Assembly: GCA_965248075.1 (NCBI GenBank)
Contig: CBDFIL010000001.1
Coordinates: 930,001-994,000, forward strand
Direction: 5' to 3'
Origin: VXNE01 sp965248075
GTDB lineage: Bacteria > Pseudomonadota > Gammaproteobacteria > Pseudomonadales > Azotimanducaceae
DNA: 64,000 nucleotides
A model generated the notes under the pieces. The model made no database searches and had not been told where the DNA came from. It was given only the letters and a program-made list of their open reading frames with translations. This document shows, piece by piece, positions 41,191-49,870 of the stretch. A program made the position numbers and the translations under genes. Every line of letters begins with the position of its first letter. Positions within the stretch are counted from its first letter, which is position 1.

Positions 41191-42867
41191 ATGTTGTCGG
41201 AGACTCTGCCCGTGGGTATGCAGCACACTCCCCTGTCCATGTCGCGCATCATCGATCGTGGCGCGACGCTGGCGCCCGACGCCGAGATCGTCACCGCGAC
41301 CGAGAGCGGCACGCGGCGCCAGAGCTACGCCGAGACCCGCGACCGCGCGCACCAGCTCGCCCACGCACTGACAGACGCCGGCATTCGCATCGGCGACCGG
41401 GTGGGCACGTTCATGTGGAACGGGTCGCAGCATCTCGAGGCCTACTACGCGACCGCCGGCATGGGCGCCGTGATGCACACGCTGAACATCCGGCTCTCCG
41501 AGCACGACCTCGAGTACATCATCAATCACGCCGAAGACCGGCTGATCATCGCGGACGCGGACGCCTTGCCCCTGCTCGAGAAGCTGGCCGGTCGCATCCC
41601 GAGCGTGGAGAAGGTGGTCGTCGTCGAGAGCGAGGGCTTCGAGAACTGGTCGACGACGGTAGCGGAAGCGGTCGAGTACGAAGCGTTCCTCGCCGGCCAT
41701 CCCACCCGTTTCGGGTGGCCGGACCTCGACGAGAACGCAGCCCTCGGCCTCTGCTATACGAGCGGCACGACGGGCAACCCCAAGGGCGTCGAGTACGAAC
41801 ACCGCTCGCAGTACCTGCACACGATGGCCCTCTGCATGACGGATTCGATGGCCCTGTCGGCTACCGACACCGTCTGCGGGGTCGTCCCCATGTTCCACGC
41901 GATGGGCTGGGGGGTCCCCTGGGTCGCGCTGATGCTCGGCTGCAAACAGGTCATGCCGCACCGCTTCATGGACCCCGCGCGCCTGCTGCAACTGATGGTG
42001 GACGAGGGCGTGACGCTGTCCGCCGGCGTACCGACGATCTGGCAGGGGGTGAGAGCGGTCTACGAGGCCAATCCCGACGCCTACGACACGTCGCGGCTCT
42101 CGCGCCTCACCTGTGGCGGCTCCGCGCCGCCGCCGTCCCTGATCCGCTGGTACTGGGACGCCCTCGGCGTCGAGATGATCCAGGGATGGGGCATGACGGA
42201 GACGAGTCCACTCGCCACGTTGTCGCGTCGCGTCATGCAGCACGCCCACACCGGCCTCTCCCTCGAAGAACAGTTCGAGAACGTCGCCAAGGCCGGCCAG
42301 CTCATGCCCGGTCTCGAACTCGACATCTTCGACGAGGACTTCAACCGGCTGCCCCACGACGGCGAGACGGTGGGCGAGATTCTCGTACGCGGCCCGTGGA
42401 TCTGTTCCGAGTACTACCGCGACCCGCAACCGGACCGCTTCCACGGCGACTGGCTGATCACGGGCGACGTCGGCAAGATCGACGAGGGGGGCTACCTCAT
42501 CATCTCGGACCGCTCCAAGGATCTCGTCAAGACCGGCGGCGAGTGGATCTCATCGGTCGATCTCGAGAACCACATCGTCGCGCTACCCGGTGTGGCACAG
42601 GCCTGCGTGGTCGCGCAGCCCCACCCGAAGTGGGACGAACGACCCGTGGCGCTGGTCATCCTCGACGCCGGAGCGGACGTCCCCACCGAGCGCATCCTCA
42701 CCCACTGCGCAACCAAGTTCGCGAAGTGGCAACTGCCCGACGACGTGCTTTACGTGGATTCCATCCCGCTCACCTCCACCGGCAAGATGGACAAGAAGAC
42801 GGTGCGCGCGGGCCTCGAGGCAGACGGCTACGAGTTGCCGGACCTGCGGCAGGTGACGGCGTCGTAG
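41191..42867 (+). CDS. AMP-forming long-chain acyl-CoA ligase
   Basis: ANL-family enzyme of 558 residues. P-loop YTSGTTGNPKGV, A5 motif QGWGMTETSPL, A7/A8 region GDWLITGDVGKIDEGGYLIISDRSKDLVKTGGEWIS, and A10 Lys in TSTGKMDKK. The pattern is that of medium/long-chain fatty acid ligases of the AlkK type. ATG at 41191 is closest to the predicted promoter; ATG at 41218 (MQHTPLSMSRII) matches the typical start of homologues and is a good alternative. Followed by a SnoaL-like gene after 56 bp. Confidence 0.92.
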   Translation: MLSETLPVGMQHTPLSMSRIIDRGATLAPDAEIVTATESGTRRQSYAETRDRAHQLAHALTDAGIRIGDRVGTFMWNGSQHLEAYYATAGMGAVMHTLNIRLSEHDLEYIINHAEDRLIIADADALPLLEKLAGRIPSVEKVVVVESEGFENWSTTVAEAVEYEAFLAGHPTRFGWPDLDENAALGLCYTSGTTGNPKGVEYEHRSQYLHTMALCMTDSMALSATDTVCGVVPMFHAMGWGVPWVALMLGCKQVMPHRFMDPARLLQLMVDEGVTLSAGVPTIWQGVRAVYEANPDAYDTSRLSRLTCGGSAPPPSLIRWYWDALGVEMIQGWGMTETSPLATLSRRVMQHAHTGLSLEEQFENVAKAGQLMPGLELDIFDEDFNRLPHDGETVGEILVRGPWICSEYYRDPQPDRFHGDWLITGDVGKIDEGGYLIISDRSKDLVKTGGEWISSVDLENHIVALPGVAQACVVAQPHPKWDERPVALVILDAGADVPTERILTHCATKFAKWQLPDDVLYVDSIPLTSTGKMDKKTVRAGLEADGYELPDLRQVTAS

Positions 42868-42923
42868 GGGCGGCGCGCTGGAGCCACGCCCGCGCACCCG
42901 CTGCCGACCGTCCCTGACGGGAA

Positions 42924-43310
42924 ATGGATACGGACCAGGACCGAAACAAGCGGAACGCCATGGCGTTTTACGACCTGATGTTCAATCAGTGCCGACCGCG
43001 CGAGGCCATGGACGCATACGCGGGCGACGTATACACCCAGCACAATCCCGAAGTCGGCGATGGGAAGGATGCGTTCATCGAGTACTTCGAGCGCATGGCC
43101 ACCGAGTACCCGGGGAAGGCCGTCCAGTTCAAACGCGCGGTGGCGGAGGCGAACCTCGTCGTACTGCATTGCCACCAGACGTGGCCGGGCGACCACGAGT
43201 ACGCGGGGATCGATATTTTCCGCTGCGACGACCGCGGCAAGATCGTCGAGCACTGGGATGTGCTTCAGGTCATCCCCGACACGTCGCAGAACGACAACAC
43301 GATGTTCTGA
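42924..43310 (+). CDS. SnoaL-like/NTF2-fold protein (128 aa)
   Basis: Small cytoplasmic alpha+beta-barrel protein. It shows the SnoaL-type pattern: AMAFYDLMFNQCRPREAM, YTQHNPEVGDGKDAFIEYFERMA, and a late VVLHCHQTWPGDHEYAGIDIFRCDDRGKIVEHWDVLQ. These proteins are often annotated as predicted aldol-condensation enzymes or ester-cyclases, but activity is rarely shown. His and Asp in YTQHNP and EHWD line the usual pocket. Confidence 0.87.
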   Translation: MDTDQDRNKRNAMAFYDLMFNQCRPREAMDAYAGDVYTQHNPEVGDGKDAFIEYFERMATEYPGKAVQFKRAVAEANLVVLHCHQTWPGDHEYAGIDIFRCDDRGKIVEHWDVLQVIPDTSQNDNTMF

Positions 43311-43423
43311 GCCGGAACCGGGCATAGCGCTTGCGAAACGTCCTCTGCACGAGGCAAGCGGTGCCAGCCCGGCCAGTGAAAGACCCTGGCTCCAATCCCC
43401 CATCGGTGTTCATCGCCGTTTGC

Positions 43424-43463
43424 CATACGTATGGTTCCATTGATATGGTCATGCCGTATATCA
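43424..43463. promoter_or_regulatory. Candidate operator of the VapBC operon
   Basis: A 10-bp palindrome CATACGTATG (43424-43433) is followed by an interrupted inverted repeat TGATAT (43441-43446) and ATATCA (43458-43463), ending 16 bp before the antitoxin start. Ribbon-helix-helix antitoxins bind such repeats, so autoregulation is expected. Confidence 0.45.
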
Positions 43464-43478
43464 GCCTGCTGAGCGCGC

Positions 43479-43712
43479 ATGAAGACTACGCTCAACCTCA
43501 ACGACGCCGTATTGCGGCGATCGAAGGACCGCGCCGCACGGAACGGCATCACGTTGACGCGATTCGTCGAGGAGGCTCTGGCCGCCAAGCTCGCCGCGTC
43601 GGAACAAAAGACGCCGTTCCGGCTGATTCTGAAGACAGTGCGAGGAAGCCGTCCACCCAACGTCGACATCTCGGACCGCAACGCCCTCTATGAGGTGATC
43701 GATCGCGAATGA
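43479..43712 (+). CDS. Ribbon-helix-helix antitoxin, VapB-like
   Basis: Protein of 77 residues. The N-terminal MKTTLNLNDAVLRRSKDRAARNGITLTRFVEEAL is a ribbon-helix-helix DNA-binding fold; the polar tail (KTVRGSRPPNVDISDRNALYEVID) would wrap the toxin. Its stop overlaps the toxin start (ATGA), the usual arrangement for toxin-antitoxin pairs. Confidence 0.88.
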   Translation: MKTTLNLNDAVLRRSKDRAARNGITLTRFVEEALAAKLAASEQKTPFRLILKTVRGSRPPNVDISDRNALYEVIDRE

Positions 43713-44146
43713 TCGCCATCGATACCAACGTCCTGATCTACGCGCATCGCCAGGAGACGGAATGGCACCGGGTGGCCGCCGACAGGCTCGTCGAGTTGGC
43801 CGAAGGCGAGGAAACCTGGGTTCTGCCGGTGTTCTGCATCACCGAATTCCTGCGCGTCGTGACTCATATGCGCGTGTTCAACCCACCCTCCTCGACCACC
43901 GAGGCCCTGGACTTCATCAAGGGCCTGCTCGAGGCGCCCGGCTGCACCGTGGCGCACCCTGAGAGCGAGTTCCTGTCTCGTCTCGAAAGCGTGGTTCGTG
44001 AAGCCGACGCACGGGGGAATCTGATCTTCGATGCCCAGATCGCTGCCCTCTGCAGAGAGCAGGGCATTGGAACGATCGTCACGAACGACCGCGACTTCGC
44101 ACGCTTCAGGCCCTTGCAGGTCAGTTACCTGGGCGCTGGAACCTGA
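43709..44146 (+). CDS. PIN-domain toxin, VapC-like ribonuclease
   Basis: Protein of 145 residues. The four acidic residues of the PIN active site are Asp5 (IDTNVLIYA), Glu46 (ITEFLRV), Asp108 (NLIFDAQIAAL) and Asp127/129 (TNDRDF). Members cleave tRNA or rRNA when free of antitoxin. All catalytic residues are intact. The last 50 bp of the gene and about 88 bp after it are repeated at 45667-45804, on the far side of the transposase. Confidence 0.93.
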   Translation: MIAIDTNVLIYAHRQETEWHRVAADRLVELAEGEETWVLPVFCITEFLRVVTHMRVFNPPSSTTEALDFIKGLLEAPGCTVAHPESEFLSRLESVVREADARGNLIFDAQIAALCREQGIGTIVTNDRDFARFRPLQVSYLGAGT

Positions 44147-44234
44147 CACGCGCTTGCCCCAACCGAAGGGTCGCGTTGCCAGGCCGTCGGACTTGGGGCC
44201 CTGCACACCGCGCTTGGACGGCCCGCCAGCTTTG
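44097..44234 (+). repeat. 138-bp direct repeat, left copy (includes 3' end of vapC)
   Basis: Two mismatches in 138 bp to the copy at 45667-45804. It starts within vapC (TCGCACGCTTCAGG) and ends at GCCCGCCAGCTTTG. Confidence 0.95.
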
Positions 44235-44274
44235 CCAGATGGCTTTGCCAGATGGTGCCAGATGGGACACCCAC
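44235..44274. repeat. Left REP end of the transposase unit
   Basis: Three GCCAGATGG copies in tandem lead into CAGATGGGACACCCAC (44259-44274), the reverse complement of the REP motif in the right array. The remainder to 44440 shows no gene. Confidence 0.8.
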
Positions 44275-44440
44275 CCGATTCACCAGGCGGAGCCGCGCGT
44301 CGCACGCCGCAGAGGAGGGAGTGGGAAGCACAAGAGGACGGACGCGAACGCCGGGGCCGCACTGACCCGTGGCTGGAACGCACGCGGTGGCGACCCGAGC
44401 TTGCGTCGCCGGGGTGGTGCGGCCGGTCTCGCGAAGCGGC

Positions 44441-45346
44441 TCAGGCGGCCGCGCGTACCCAGCGCGACAGCGTAGTGGTCGGGGCGCGCTGGCGGTTCGA
44501 GGCCACCAGGGCGAGCCACGCTGTGGGATCGTGCAGACGGCCGGGGGGTGCGCGGCCCTTGCCCGGCGTCGCGTCGTGCAGGCTGCCAGCAGCCCACTCG
44601 ACGTAGGCGCGGTGATCGCGCAGCGTCATGTCGAGTCGCCGCGCCGGAGGCGGTGCGCTCACGACCTTCCCGGCACGGCGCACCAGCGGTGCGAGGGGTT
44701 CGTCGAGACGCTCGGGTTCCTCCGCGGCTTCCTCCAGCCGGCGCTGCAGCGAGGTGTGTTCGGGCGCATCGACCTCCTCCGCCATGCCGGCGCGCAGCGG
44801 GTTGAGGTCGTCGTAGGCCATACAGGCCCACACGGAGCGGTCGCTGGGCAGCGCCTTGGAGCAGAAGCGGCCCTGCCAGAAGCGGCCGGTACAGTCGTCC
44901 TCGCGGTTGGCGCGGCGCGCGATCGGCTCGTTCAGGCAGCGCATGAACCAGGACAGGTCACCGAGGCGGTCGCGCAGCACGGCGAGGCGCTCGGGGTCAT
45001 TGAGCAGCGCTGTGACGGCCTGCTCGATCTCCTCGTCGTGTTGCGGTGGGAACAGGCGCAGCCAGCGGCGGGCGACCTCCTCGTCGGTGAACTCGAGGCG
45101 CTCCTGGGGTCGATAGTCGGCGGTGGCGTGGTAGTGGTTGGACATCACGGCATGGGCGTAGATGTGCACGGTGAAGATCTCGGTCAGTTCGAGCAGCCGG
45201 TCCTCGATCCAGCCGCGCCGGTGGGAGAGGTCGCAGCCGGTGACGGGGTCCTCGCCGCACAGCAAGGCGCGCCGGACGCAGCGCGAGCCGAGGTGGTAGA
45301 AGCCACCTTGTTCGCGGTCGATGAGTTGGGATCTTGGACGTGTCAT
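44441..45346 (-). CDS. REP-associated tyrosine transposase (RAYT, Y1/IS200-like)
   Basis: Single-strand transposase of 301 residues. The HUH metal motif is H71-Y-H73 in AHAVMSNHYH, and the nucleophile Tyr178 is in ACMAYDDLNPLRAG. Other marks are YHLGSRCVRRALLCGED and RFWQGRFCSKAL. The domain is the long form (about 300 residues) common in marine gammaproteobacteria. It is flanked by REPs in inverted orientation and outside these by 138-bp direct repeats. RAYTs are single-copy domesticated transposases thought to spread REPs. Confidence 0.92.
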   Translation of the reverse strand: MTRPRSQLIDREQGGFYHLGSRCVRRALLCGEDPVTGCDLSHRRGWIEDRLLELTEIFTVHIYAHAVMSNHYHATADYRPQERLEFTDEEVARRWLRLFPPQHDEEIEQAVTALLNDPERLAVLRDRLGDLSWFMRCLNEPIARRANREDDCTGRFWQGRFCSKALPSDRSVWACMAYDDLNPLRAGMAEEVDAPEHTSLQRRLEEAAEEPERLDEPLAPLVRRAGKVVSAPPPARRLDMTLRDHRAYVEWAAGSLHDATPGKGRAPPGRLHDPTAWLALVASNRQRAPTTTLSRWVRAAA

Positions 45347-45450
45347 TCGCGTATTTTCGACCGGGACGCGCCGGGCCCGTATCGGAAGACGCCCATGGTG
45401 ATTGTGCGCATTCGGCTCCACTTACCCGGCGGCGCCAGATGGGACGGCAC

Positions 45451-45662
45451 CAGATGGGACACCCACCCCTGACAGTGGGTGTCCCATTCTGCCAAGGTAG
45501 GACACCCACCCCAGAGTGGGTGTCCCATCTGGTAGGACACCCACCCCAGAGTGGGTGTCCCATCTGCTCGCCACCCCAGAGTGGGTGTCCCATCTGCTCC
45601 TCTGCTCCAGCTCCAAAGAGTGGGTGTCCCATCTGCTCGCCAAAGAGTGGGTGTCCCATCTG
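45451..45662. repeat. REP/BIME array adjoining the transposase
   Basis: AGTGGGTGTCCCATCTG occurs at 45515, 45550, 45580, 45619 and 45646, with an imperfect copy at 45474. Inverted partners CAGATGGGACACCCAC (45451-45466) and GGACACCCAC (45500-45509) form hairpins with the copies to their right. Spacing is irregular and there are no unique spacers, so it is a REP array and not a CRISPR. Confidence 0.92.
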
Positions 45663-45666
45663 CTCG

Positions 45667-45804
45667 TCGCACGCTTCAGGCCCTTGCAGGTCAGTTACCT
45701 GGGCGCTGGAACCTGACGCGCGCTTGCCCCAACCGAAGGGTCGCGTTGCCAGGCCGTCGGACTTGGGGCCTTGCACACCGCGCTTGGACGGCCCGCCAGC
45801 TTTG
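45667..45804 (+). repeat. 138-bp direct repeat, right copy (vapC 3' end)
   Basis: Near-identical to 44097-44234, including the last 16 codons and stop of vapC out of context. It differs by one A/G and one C/T. Confidence 0.95.
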
Positions 45805-45811
45805 GTTCCAC

Positions 45812-45856
45812 GGGAGTTTTGCGGAAGCGAAACTCCCAACGCGAACGAAGTTCGCG
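45812..45856. terminator. Paired hairpins before the end of the dihydroorotase gene
   Basis: GGGAGTTT/AAACTCCC (45812-45837) and CGCGAAC/GTTCGCG (45840-45856) stand in series, seven bases from the stop of the minus-strand gene. The same two-hairpin layout is at 11399-11440 and 63643-63687. Confidence 0.65.
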
Positions 45857-45862
45857 CGCGCC

Positions 45863-47212
45863 CTACCCGCGTTCGAACTCCAGCGCCATCGCCGGCTCCC
45901 GGGCGAGCACCTCTCCATCCCGGTAGACCAGCCGACCGTTGACGAACGTGTGCGTGACGCGCGCCCCGAAGGTCAGCCCGGCGAACGGCGTCCAGCCGCA
46001 CTTCGAGAACACCGGCTCCTCGTCCACGACCGTGCCGCCGTGCGGGTCGACCAGCACCAGGTCTGCCCAGTAGCCCTCCCGCAGGAAGCCGCGCTTGCGC
46101 ACGTCGAAGCGCAGCGCCGGGGCGTGGGCCGTCTTCTGAACGATGGTCGTGACCGGCAGCAGTTCGAAGAGCGTCAGGAGCGCGTGCTGCACCAGCGGCA
46201 GACCCGCCGGCGCCTCGTCGTAGCGCCCGGCCTTCTCCTCCCGGGTGTGCGGGGCGTGATCCGTCGCCACGATGTCGATCCGGTCCTCGGCCACCGCCGT
46301 GCGCAGGGCGTCCCGGTCGCTCGCGTTCTTGATGGCCGGGTTGCACTTGATGTCGGCACCCTTCTCGCCATACGAGGACGCGTCGAAGTGCAGGTGGTGC
46401 ACGCACACCTCGGCCGTGATGCGCTTGTCCTCCACTGGCCCCGCCTGGAACAGGGCGAGCTCACGCTCCGTGGTCAGGTGCAGGACGTGCAGTCGGCTGC
46501 CGTGCCGTCGCGCGAGTTGCACCGCCAGGCTCGAAGACTTGTAGCACGCCTCCTCGGAACGGATCTCGGGGTGCATCTCGAACGGGATCGCGTCGCCGTA
46601 GCGCGCCCGGGCTCGGGCTTCGTTGGCCAGGATCGTCGGCGTGTCCTCGCAATGCGTCGCGATGACGAGCGGCGTCGACGCGAAGATGCCCTCGAGCGTT
46701 GTCTCGTCGTCGACCAGCATGTTGCCGGTCGATGCGCCCATAAACACTTTCACGCCGCAGGCCCGTAACGGATCGACCGCCTTGATGGCCTCGAGATTGT
46801 CGTTGGTGGCCCCGAAATAGAAGGCGTAATTCGCGAGGGATTTCACGGCGGCGCGGCGGTGCTTGTCCTCGAGCGCCTCGGCAGTCACCGTCTGCGGCAG
46901 GGAGTTCGGCATCTCCATGTAGCTCGTGATGCCGCCGGCGAGCGCCGCACGGGACTCCGTCGCGATCTCCGCCTTGTGCTCGAAGCCGGGCTCGCGGAAG
47001 TGCACCTGGTCGTCGATCATGCCCGGGATCAGCCACGCGCCGTCCGCGTCGACTTCCCGGTCCCCGTCGACGACCCCGCCAATGCGATCGATGCGCCCGT
47101 CCCGAATGGCGAGATCGCCTTCCGTGACGGTGCCCTCGTTGACCATGCGGGCATTCTTGATGACCGTTCTCACCACCCTTCCCAACGACCCGTCCCGATT
47201 CGGTTGCAGCAT
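45863..47212 (-). CDS. pyrC: Dihydroorotase (pyrimidine biosynthesis)
   Basis: Amidohydrolase of 449 residues, cyclising carbamoyl-aspartate to dihydroorotate. Family motifs are GMIDDQVHFREPG, SYMEMPNSLP, FMGASTGNMLVDD, ATHCEDTP, HVLHLTT and IVATDHAPHT. The first metal His of the usual HxH is Gln (Q69-V-H71), a variant I recall from Bacteroidetes-type dihydroorotases. ATG at 47212 has no ribosome site; GTG at 47173 gives the shorter start RTVIKNARMVNEG seen in relatives. Divergent from glcD. An allantoinase or hydantoinase is less likely. Confidence 0.88.
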   Translation of the reverse strand: MLQPNRDGSLGRVVRTVIKNARMVNEGTVTEGDLAIRDGRIDRIGGVVDGDREVDADGAWLIPGMIDDQVHFREPGFEHKAEIATESRAALAGGITSYMEMPNSLPQTVTAEALEDKHRRAAVKSLANYAFYFGATNDNLEAIKAVDPLRACGVKVFMGASTGNMLVDDETTLEGIFASTPLVIATHCEDTPTILANEARARARYGDAIPFEMHPEIRSEEACYKSSSLAVQLARRHGSRLHVLHLTTERELALFQAGPVEDKRITAEVCVHHLHFDASSYGEKGADIKCNPAIKNASDRDALRTAVAEDRIDIVATDHAPHTREEKAGRYDEAPAGLPLVQHALLTLFELLPVTTIVQKTAHAPALRFDVRKRGFLREGYWADLVLVDPHGGTVVDEEPVFSKCGWTPFAGLTFGARVTHTFVNGRLVYRDGEVLAREPAMALEFERG

Positions 47213-47268
47213 AGCGGATTCACCGCGGCCGCCGGCTCCGCACTGCGCCTGCCTCGCGACGCAGGACG

Positions 47269-47274
47269 TACAAT
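47269..47274 (+). promoter_or_regulatory. Predicted -10 element of the glcDEF operon
   Basis: TACAAT lies 28 bp before the glcD ATG, leaving room for GGAAGG. No strong -35 is seen. Confidence 0.4.
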
Positions 47275-47301
47275 GTCGGGATTGCACGGACCCGGAAGGC
47301 C

Positions 47302-48756
47302 ATGCGTGATCCTCGCGTCATCGAACGTCTCAAAGCGAGCCTGCCTCCCGCCGGTGTCATCACCGAGACCCGGGCACTCGGGCCCTTCGAGACCGACGGC
47401 CTGACCGCGATCCGGCAGAAGCCGTGGGTCGTTGTGTTGCCCGAGACGGTGGAGCAGGTACGAACGGTGCTCCGGATCTGCCACGAGCACCAGGTTCCGG
47501 TCGTGACGCGGGGCGCCGGGACCGGGCTCTCCGGCGGCGCGCGACCACTCGCCGACGGGGTTCTGCTCACCCTGACCAAGATGAACCGCGTACTCGAGGT
47601 GGATACGGATACCTGCACGGCGCGCGTCCAACCCGGTATCACGAACCTGAAGGTTACCGAGGCCGTCGCACACCACGGCCTCTACTACGCCCCGGACCCG
47701 TCCTCGCAACTCGCCTGCAGCATCGGCGGCAACGTCGCCGAGAACTCCGGCGGCGTGCACTGCCTGAAGTACGGCCTGACCGTGCACAACGTGCTCGGCA
47801 TCACCGTGCAGACCATCGAGGGGGACGAGCTGGTGCTGGGCGGCAAGACGCTGGACGCGCCCGGCTACGACCTGATGGCCGCCATGATCGGGTCCGAGGG
47901 CATGCTCGGTGTGGTGACCGAAGTCGTCGTCAAGCTGCTGCCGGAGCCCGCCACGAAGCGCGTGCTGCTCGCCGCATTCGACGATATCCGGCGCGCCGGC
48001 GAAGCGGTCGCGGCAATCATCCGGGGCGGAGTGATTCCGGCCGGACTCGAGATGATGGACGCCCTCGCCATCCAGGCGGCGGAGGACTTCGCCCACGCCG
48101 GGTACCCAAGGGATGCCGCCGCGATCCTGCTGTGCGAACTCGACGGCATCGAAGCGGAGGTCGAGGCCGACATCGATCGCGTCCGCCAGGTACTCGACGG
48201 GGCCGGGGCAACCGAGATCCGGCTCGCCGCCACGGACGCCGAACGCGAAACCTTCTGGCGGGGACGCAAGGCCGCGTTTCCCGCCGCCGGCCGGCTGGCT
48301 CCGGACTACTACTGCATGGACGGCACCATCCCGCGCCGCGAACTCGGCGCGGTGCTGGCCGAGATCGGCGCCCTCTCCGAGCGGTACGGTCTGCCGGTCG
48401 CCAACGTCTTCCACGCTGGCGACGGCAATCTGCATCCGCTCATCCTGTACGACTCGAACCAGCCGGGTGAGATAGAGAAGGCGGAGGCCCTCGGCGGCGA
48501 CATCCTCACCCTGTGCGTCTCGGTCGGAGGCACGGTCACCGGCGAACACGGCGTCGGCGTGGAGAAACTGGACCAGATGTGCGTCCAGTTCAAACCCGCG
48601 GAACTCGAACAGTTCCATGGTCTGAAGGCCGCTTTCGATCCCGATGGATTGATGAACCCGGGCAAGGCGATCCCCACGCTCACCCGCTGTTCCGAACTCG
48701 GCGGCATGCATGTGCATGGCGGCGCGGTGCCACATCCCGAACTGGAACGGTTCTGA
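47302..48756 (+). CDS. glcD: Glycolate oxidase subunit GlcD, FAD-linked
   Basis: Catalytic subunit of 484 residues. The FAD PP-loop is VTRGAGTGLSGGARP, followed by the FAD-binding SSQLACSIGGNVAENSGGVHCLKYG and the substrate-domain HAGDGNLHPLILYD near the C-terminus; GTVTGEHGVGVEKL is the conserved metal/substrate loop. It oxidises glycolate (or D-lactate) to glyoxylate and passes electrons on through GlcE and GlcF. GGAAGG precedes the ATG. glcE starts one base after its stop. Confidence 0.95.
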   Translation: MRDPRVIERLKASLPPAGVITETRALGPFETDGLTAIRQKPWVVVLPETVEQVRTVLRICHEHQVPVVTRGAGTGLSGGARPLADGVLLTLTKMNRVLEVDTDTCTARVQPGITNLKVTEAVAHHGLYYAPDPSSQLACSIGGNVAENSGGVHCLKYGLTVHNVLGITVQTIEGDELVLGGKTLDAPGYDLMAAMIGSEGMLGVVTEVVVKLLPEPATKRVLLAAFDDIRRAGEAVAAIIRGGVIPAGLEMMDALAIQAAEDFAHAGYPRDAAAILLCELDGIEAEVEADIDRVRQVLDGAGATEIRLAATDAERETFWRGRKAAFPAAGRLAPDYYCMDGTIPRRELGAVLAEIGALSERYGLPVANVFHAGDGNLHPLILYDSNQPGEIEKAEALGGDILTLCVSVGGTVTGEHGVGVEKLDQMCVQFKPAELEQFHGLKAAFDPDGLMNPGKAIPTLTRCSELGGMHVHGGAVPHPELERF

Positions 48757-48757
48757 C

Positions 48758-49870
48758 ATGCCCGGCGGCACGCAGGAGGGGGAAGCCGCCGGCCAGGACG
48801 CGAGCGCCGAGACGAGCGGGCCGGATCGCGACGACTCCGAGAATCTGCGTGCGGCGGTCGAACTGGCGAACACGAACCGCACCCCCGTGGTCATCCACGG
48901 CCGTGGCAGCAAGGCGTTCCTGTCACCACCCCTGGACGGGGCGTCGCTCTCCACACTGGGTCATACGGGCATCGTCGAATACCGGCCGGACGAACTCGTC
49001 GCCACGGCGCGTTCCGGAACGCTCCTCGTCGATCTCGCGCGCGCGATTGCGGCCGCGGGCCAGGCGCTGCCCTTCGACCCGCCCCGCTTCGGCGGCGACG
49101 GCACCCTCGGCGGGGCCGTCGCCGCCGGCCTGAGCGGCCCCGGAAGGCCCTGGCTCGGCTCGGTACGCGATGCGGTGCTCGGTGTCGAGATCGTCAATGG
49201 CCGTGGCGAACGACTCCGCTTCGGCGGGCAGGTGTTGAAGAACGTCGCCGGCTACGATGTCTCACGGCTCATGACCGGAGCGTTCGGCACGCTCGGCGTG
49301 CTGCTGCAGGTGAGCGTGCGCGTGCAGCCCGCTCCGGAAACCGTGGTGGTGCTGGCGAAGACCTGCTCCACCGATGACGCGACACAGATCGTCCGGGCCC
49401 TGCTTCGCGCGCCCCTGCCGGTGACCGGGACCTGCCACGTCGATGGCGTCTTGCGGATCCGGTTGGCGGGCAGCGCGGATGGTGTCCGTCATGCGCGCGA
49501 GGTACTCGGCCTCGATCTCGAGGCGGAACACGACGGGTTCTTTGCAGCGGTGCGCGACCACGCCCATCCCTTCTTCGCCGGCGCGCACTCCGACGGGCCC
49601 CTGTGGCGCCTGTCCCTGCCGCGGGGCGCCGCGTTCGACGCGACCGACACCCTCGTCGAGTGGGCCGGCGCGCGGGTCTGGTGGCGGACGGACGCGGATG
49701 CCGACACCGTGCACGCCAGGGCCGGCGCCCACCAGGGCTTCGCCGCACGCTTCGGAGGTCCCCAAGGCGCACGCACTCCGGCGCCGATCGCCAAGTACAT
49801 GCGCCGCCTGAAGGCGGCATTCGACCCGCACGGCATTCTGAACCCCGGCGCGGTGACCGATGCGGACTGA
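48758..49870 (+). CDS. glcE: Glycolate oxidase subunit GlcE, FAD-binding
   Basis: Second flavin-binding subunit of 370 residues. The FAD loop is VIHGRGSKAFLS, with PFDPPRFGGDGTLGGAVAAGLSGPGRP and QVLKNVAGYDVSRLMTGAFGTLGV. It starts with an unusual 30-residue acidic, low-complexity tail (GTQEGEAAGQDASAETS) before the fold. glcF overlaps its end by 11 bp. Confidence 0.94.
   Translation: MPGGTQEGEAAGQDASAETSGPDRDDSENLRAAVELANTNRTPVVIHGRGSKAFLSPPLDGASLSTLGHTGIVEYRPDELVATARSGTLLVDLARAIAAAGQALPFDPPRFGGDGTLGGAVAAGLSGPGRPWLGSVRDAVLGVEIVNGRGERLRFGGQVLKNVAGYDVSRLMTGAFGTLGVLLQVSVRVQPAPETVVVLAKTCSTDDATQIVRALLRAPLPVTGTCHVDGVLRIRLAGSADGVRHAREVLGLDLEAEHDGFFAAVRDHAHPFFAGAHSDGPLWRLSLPRGAAFDATDTLVEWAGARVWWRTDADADTVHARAGAHQGFAARFGGPQGARTPAPIAKYMRRLKAAFDPHGILNPGAVTDAD

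Noticed and set aside
45451..45662. CRISPR array
   Set aside because: Repeats are 17 bp, irregularly spaced, partly inverted, without unique 30-40 bp spacers, and there are no cas genes. They fit REP/BIME elements near a RAYT.
45516..45716. Small protein ending like VapC (RFRPLQVSYLGAGT)
   Set aside because: It is the duplicated vapC 3' end joined to translated REP sequence; no start signal.
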